From the NCBI GenBank assembly GCA_028678885.1, contig JAJRCP010000108.1, positions 1-5,909 on the forward strand: DNA of 5,909 nt, written 5' to 3'. Position numbers and translations under genes: made by a program. The notes under the pieces were generated by a model that saw only the letters and a list, made by a program, of their open reading frames with translations, did no database searches and was not told the origin of the DNA. This DNA is from Methanomicrobiales archaeon. GTDB lineage: Archaea > Halobacteriota > Methanomicrobia > Methanomicrobiales > JACTUA01. How positions within the stretch are numbered: position 1 is the stretch's first letter; every line of letters starts with the position of its first letter. Positions 5,544 to 5,909 of this stretch are shown here, piece by piece.

Positions 5544-5909
5544 TCTCGCCCCCACCTACTAAACAGACCACCCTCGATGGCATTTTCATCCCTCCCATGC
5601 CCAAGGTTCGGACTTCGGACGGGCATATCATCGATTGGGACCGGGAGCGCATCGTCCAGCAGCTCCTGGAAGAGACAAAACTGGTGAAGACCTTCTATGG
5701 GAAGGAGGGGATCGATGGGGAAAGGGCGACGGCGATTGCCCGAAAGGTGGAACAGCATATCCAACGGATGGGACTCCAGTCGTTAAGCGGTCCCCTCATC
5801 CGAGAGATCGTTAATATGATGCTCATGGAGAACGGCATGGTGGAGTACCGGAATGTCAGCACACGAGTTGGGACACCGGTATACGATGCCCATCTGATCG
5901 ATGTGGGCA
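5540..5909 (+). CDS. nrdD: Anaerobic ribonucleoside-triphosphate reductase, N-terminal ATP-cone (3' end outside the window)
   Basis: Only the first 123 residues are present. After a proline-rich lead of about 20 residues comes an ATP-cone: KVRTSDGHIIDWDRERIVQQL (22-42), a variable middle with a predicted helix (ERATAIARKVEQHIQRMG, 61-78), then LSGPLIREIVNMML (82-95). It continues into EYRNVSTRVGTPVYDAHLID (102-121), which matches the start of archaeal NrdD. The ATP-cone normally senses ATP/dATP to set overall activity; the glycyl-radical catalytic domain, which makes deoxyribonucleotides in anaerobes, should follow. I chose GTG at 5540 because it overlaps the redoxin stop and has GGGTGA six bases upstream (5528-5533). 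An internal ATG at 5597 would start at residue 20, just before the ATP-cone, and is the alternative. An activase gene (nrdG) is expected nearby but is not seen. Confidence 0.93.
   Translation, partial: MISPPPTKQTTLDGIFIPPMPKVRTSDGHIIDWDRERIVQQLLEETKLVKTFYGKEGIDGERATAIARKVEQHIQRMGLQSLSGPLIREIVNMMLMENGMVEYRNVSTRVGTPVYDAHLIDVG

Noticed and set aside
5363..5764. 133-codon minus-strand open frame opposite the redoxin and nrdD
   Set aside because: It is antisense to two recognisable genes, and its product has no family features.

Overview
The window looks like chromosomal DNA of a methanogenic archaeon, most likely of the order Methanomicrobiales or a near relative. The reasons are a split archaeal-type glutamate synthase, an F420-hydrogenase beta-subunit (FrhB) family protein, a class I archaeal CCA-adding enzyme, an anaerobic ribonucleotide reductase with a small redoxin, strong GGAGG-type ribosome binding sites in a roughly mid-GC genome, and T-rich rather than hairpin terminators. 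The species cannot be told from this sequence.

Left third (1-2313, + strand): the end of a nitrogen-assimilation operon. It holds the C-terminal part of the FMN/Fe-S synthase domain of glutamate synthase (cut by the window edge), then the separate GXGXG-domain subunit (552-1292), then an FrhB-like flavin/Fe-S protein (1300-2313). Gaps of 2 and 7 bases make co-transcription very likely. The FrhB-like partner suggests, as an inference, that reducing power reaches this glutamate synthase from coenzyme F420H2. A T-run just after 2313 probably ends the operon.

Middle (2314-2550): a 237-base gap between convergent genes, with a short tandem repeat (2424-2443) and two copies of a perfect Shine-Dalgarno-like 9-mer 64 bases apart, neither followed by a gene I can support.

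Right half, minus strand (5211 down to 2551): an RNA-processing operon read leftward, thpR (RNA 2',3'-cyclic phosphodiesterase family), cca (tRNA CCA-adding enzyme) and a seven-repeat TPR protein. Both junctions are 4-base ATGA overlaps. The TPR gene carries a one-base frameshift in an A-run (T-run 3121-3123 on the + strand). Adding one base restores seven TPR units in register, so it is either a recent mutation or a sequencing or assembly error.

Right end, + strand (5265-5909): a divergently read pair, a CPNC glutaredoxin-like redoxin (NrdH type) overlapping by 4 bases the start of the anaerobic ribonucleoside-triphosphate reductase nrdD, which runs off the window. The redoxin is the probable electron donor to NrdD. 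The 53 bases between thpR and the redoxin hold a near-palindromic TATA-like box that could serve both directions.

I see no tRNA or rRNA genes, CRISPR arrays or insertion sequences. Most of the window is ordinary core metabolism. The points most worth a second look are the F420-linked glutamate synthase arrangement, the TPR frameshift, and the thpR-cca-TPR operon.
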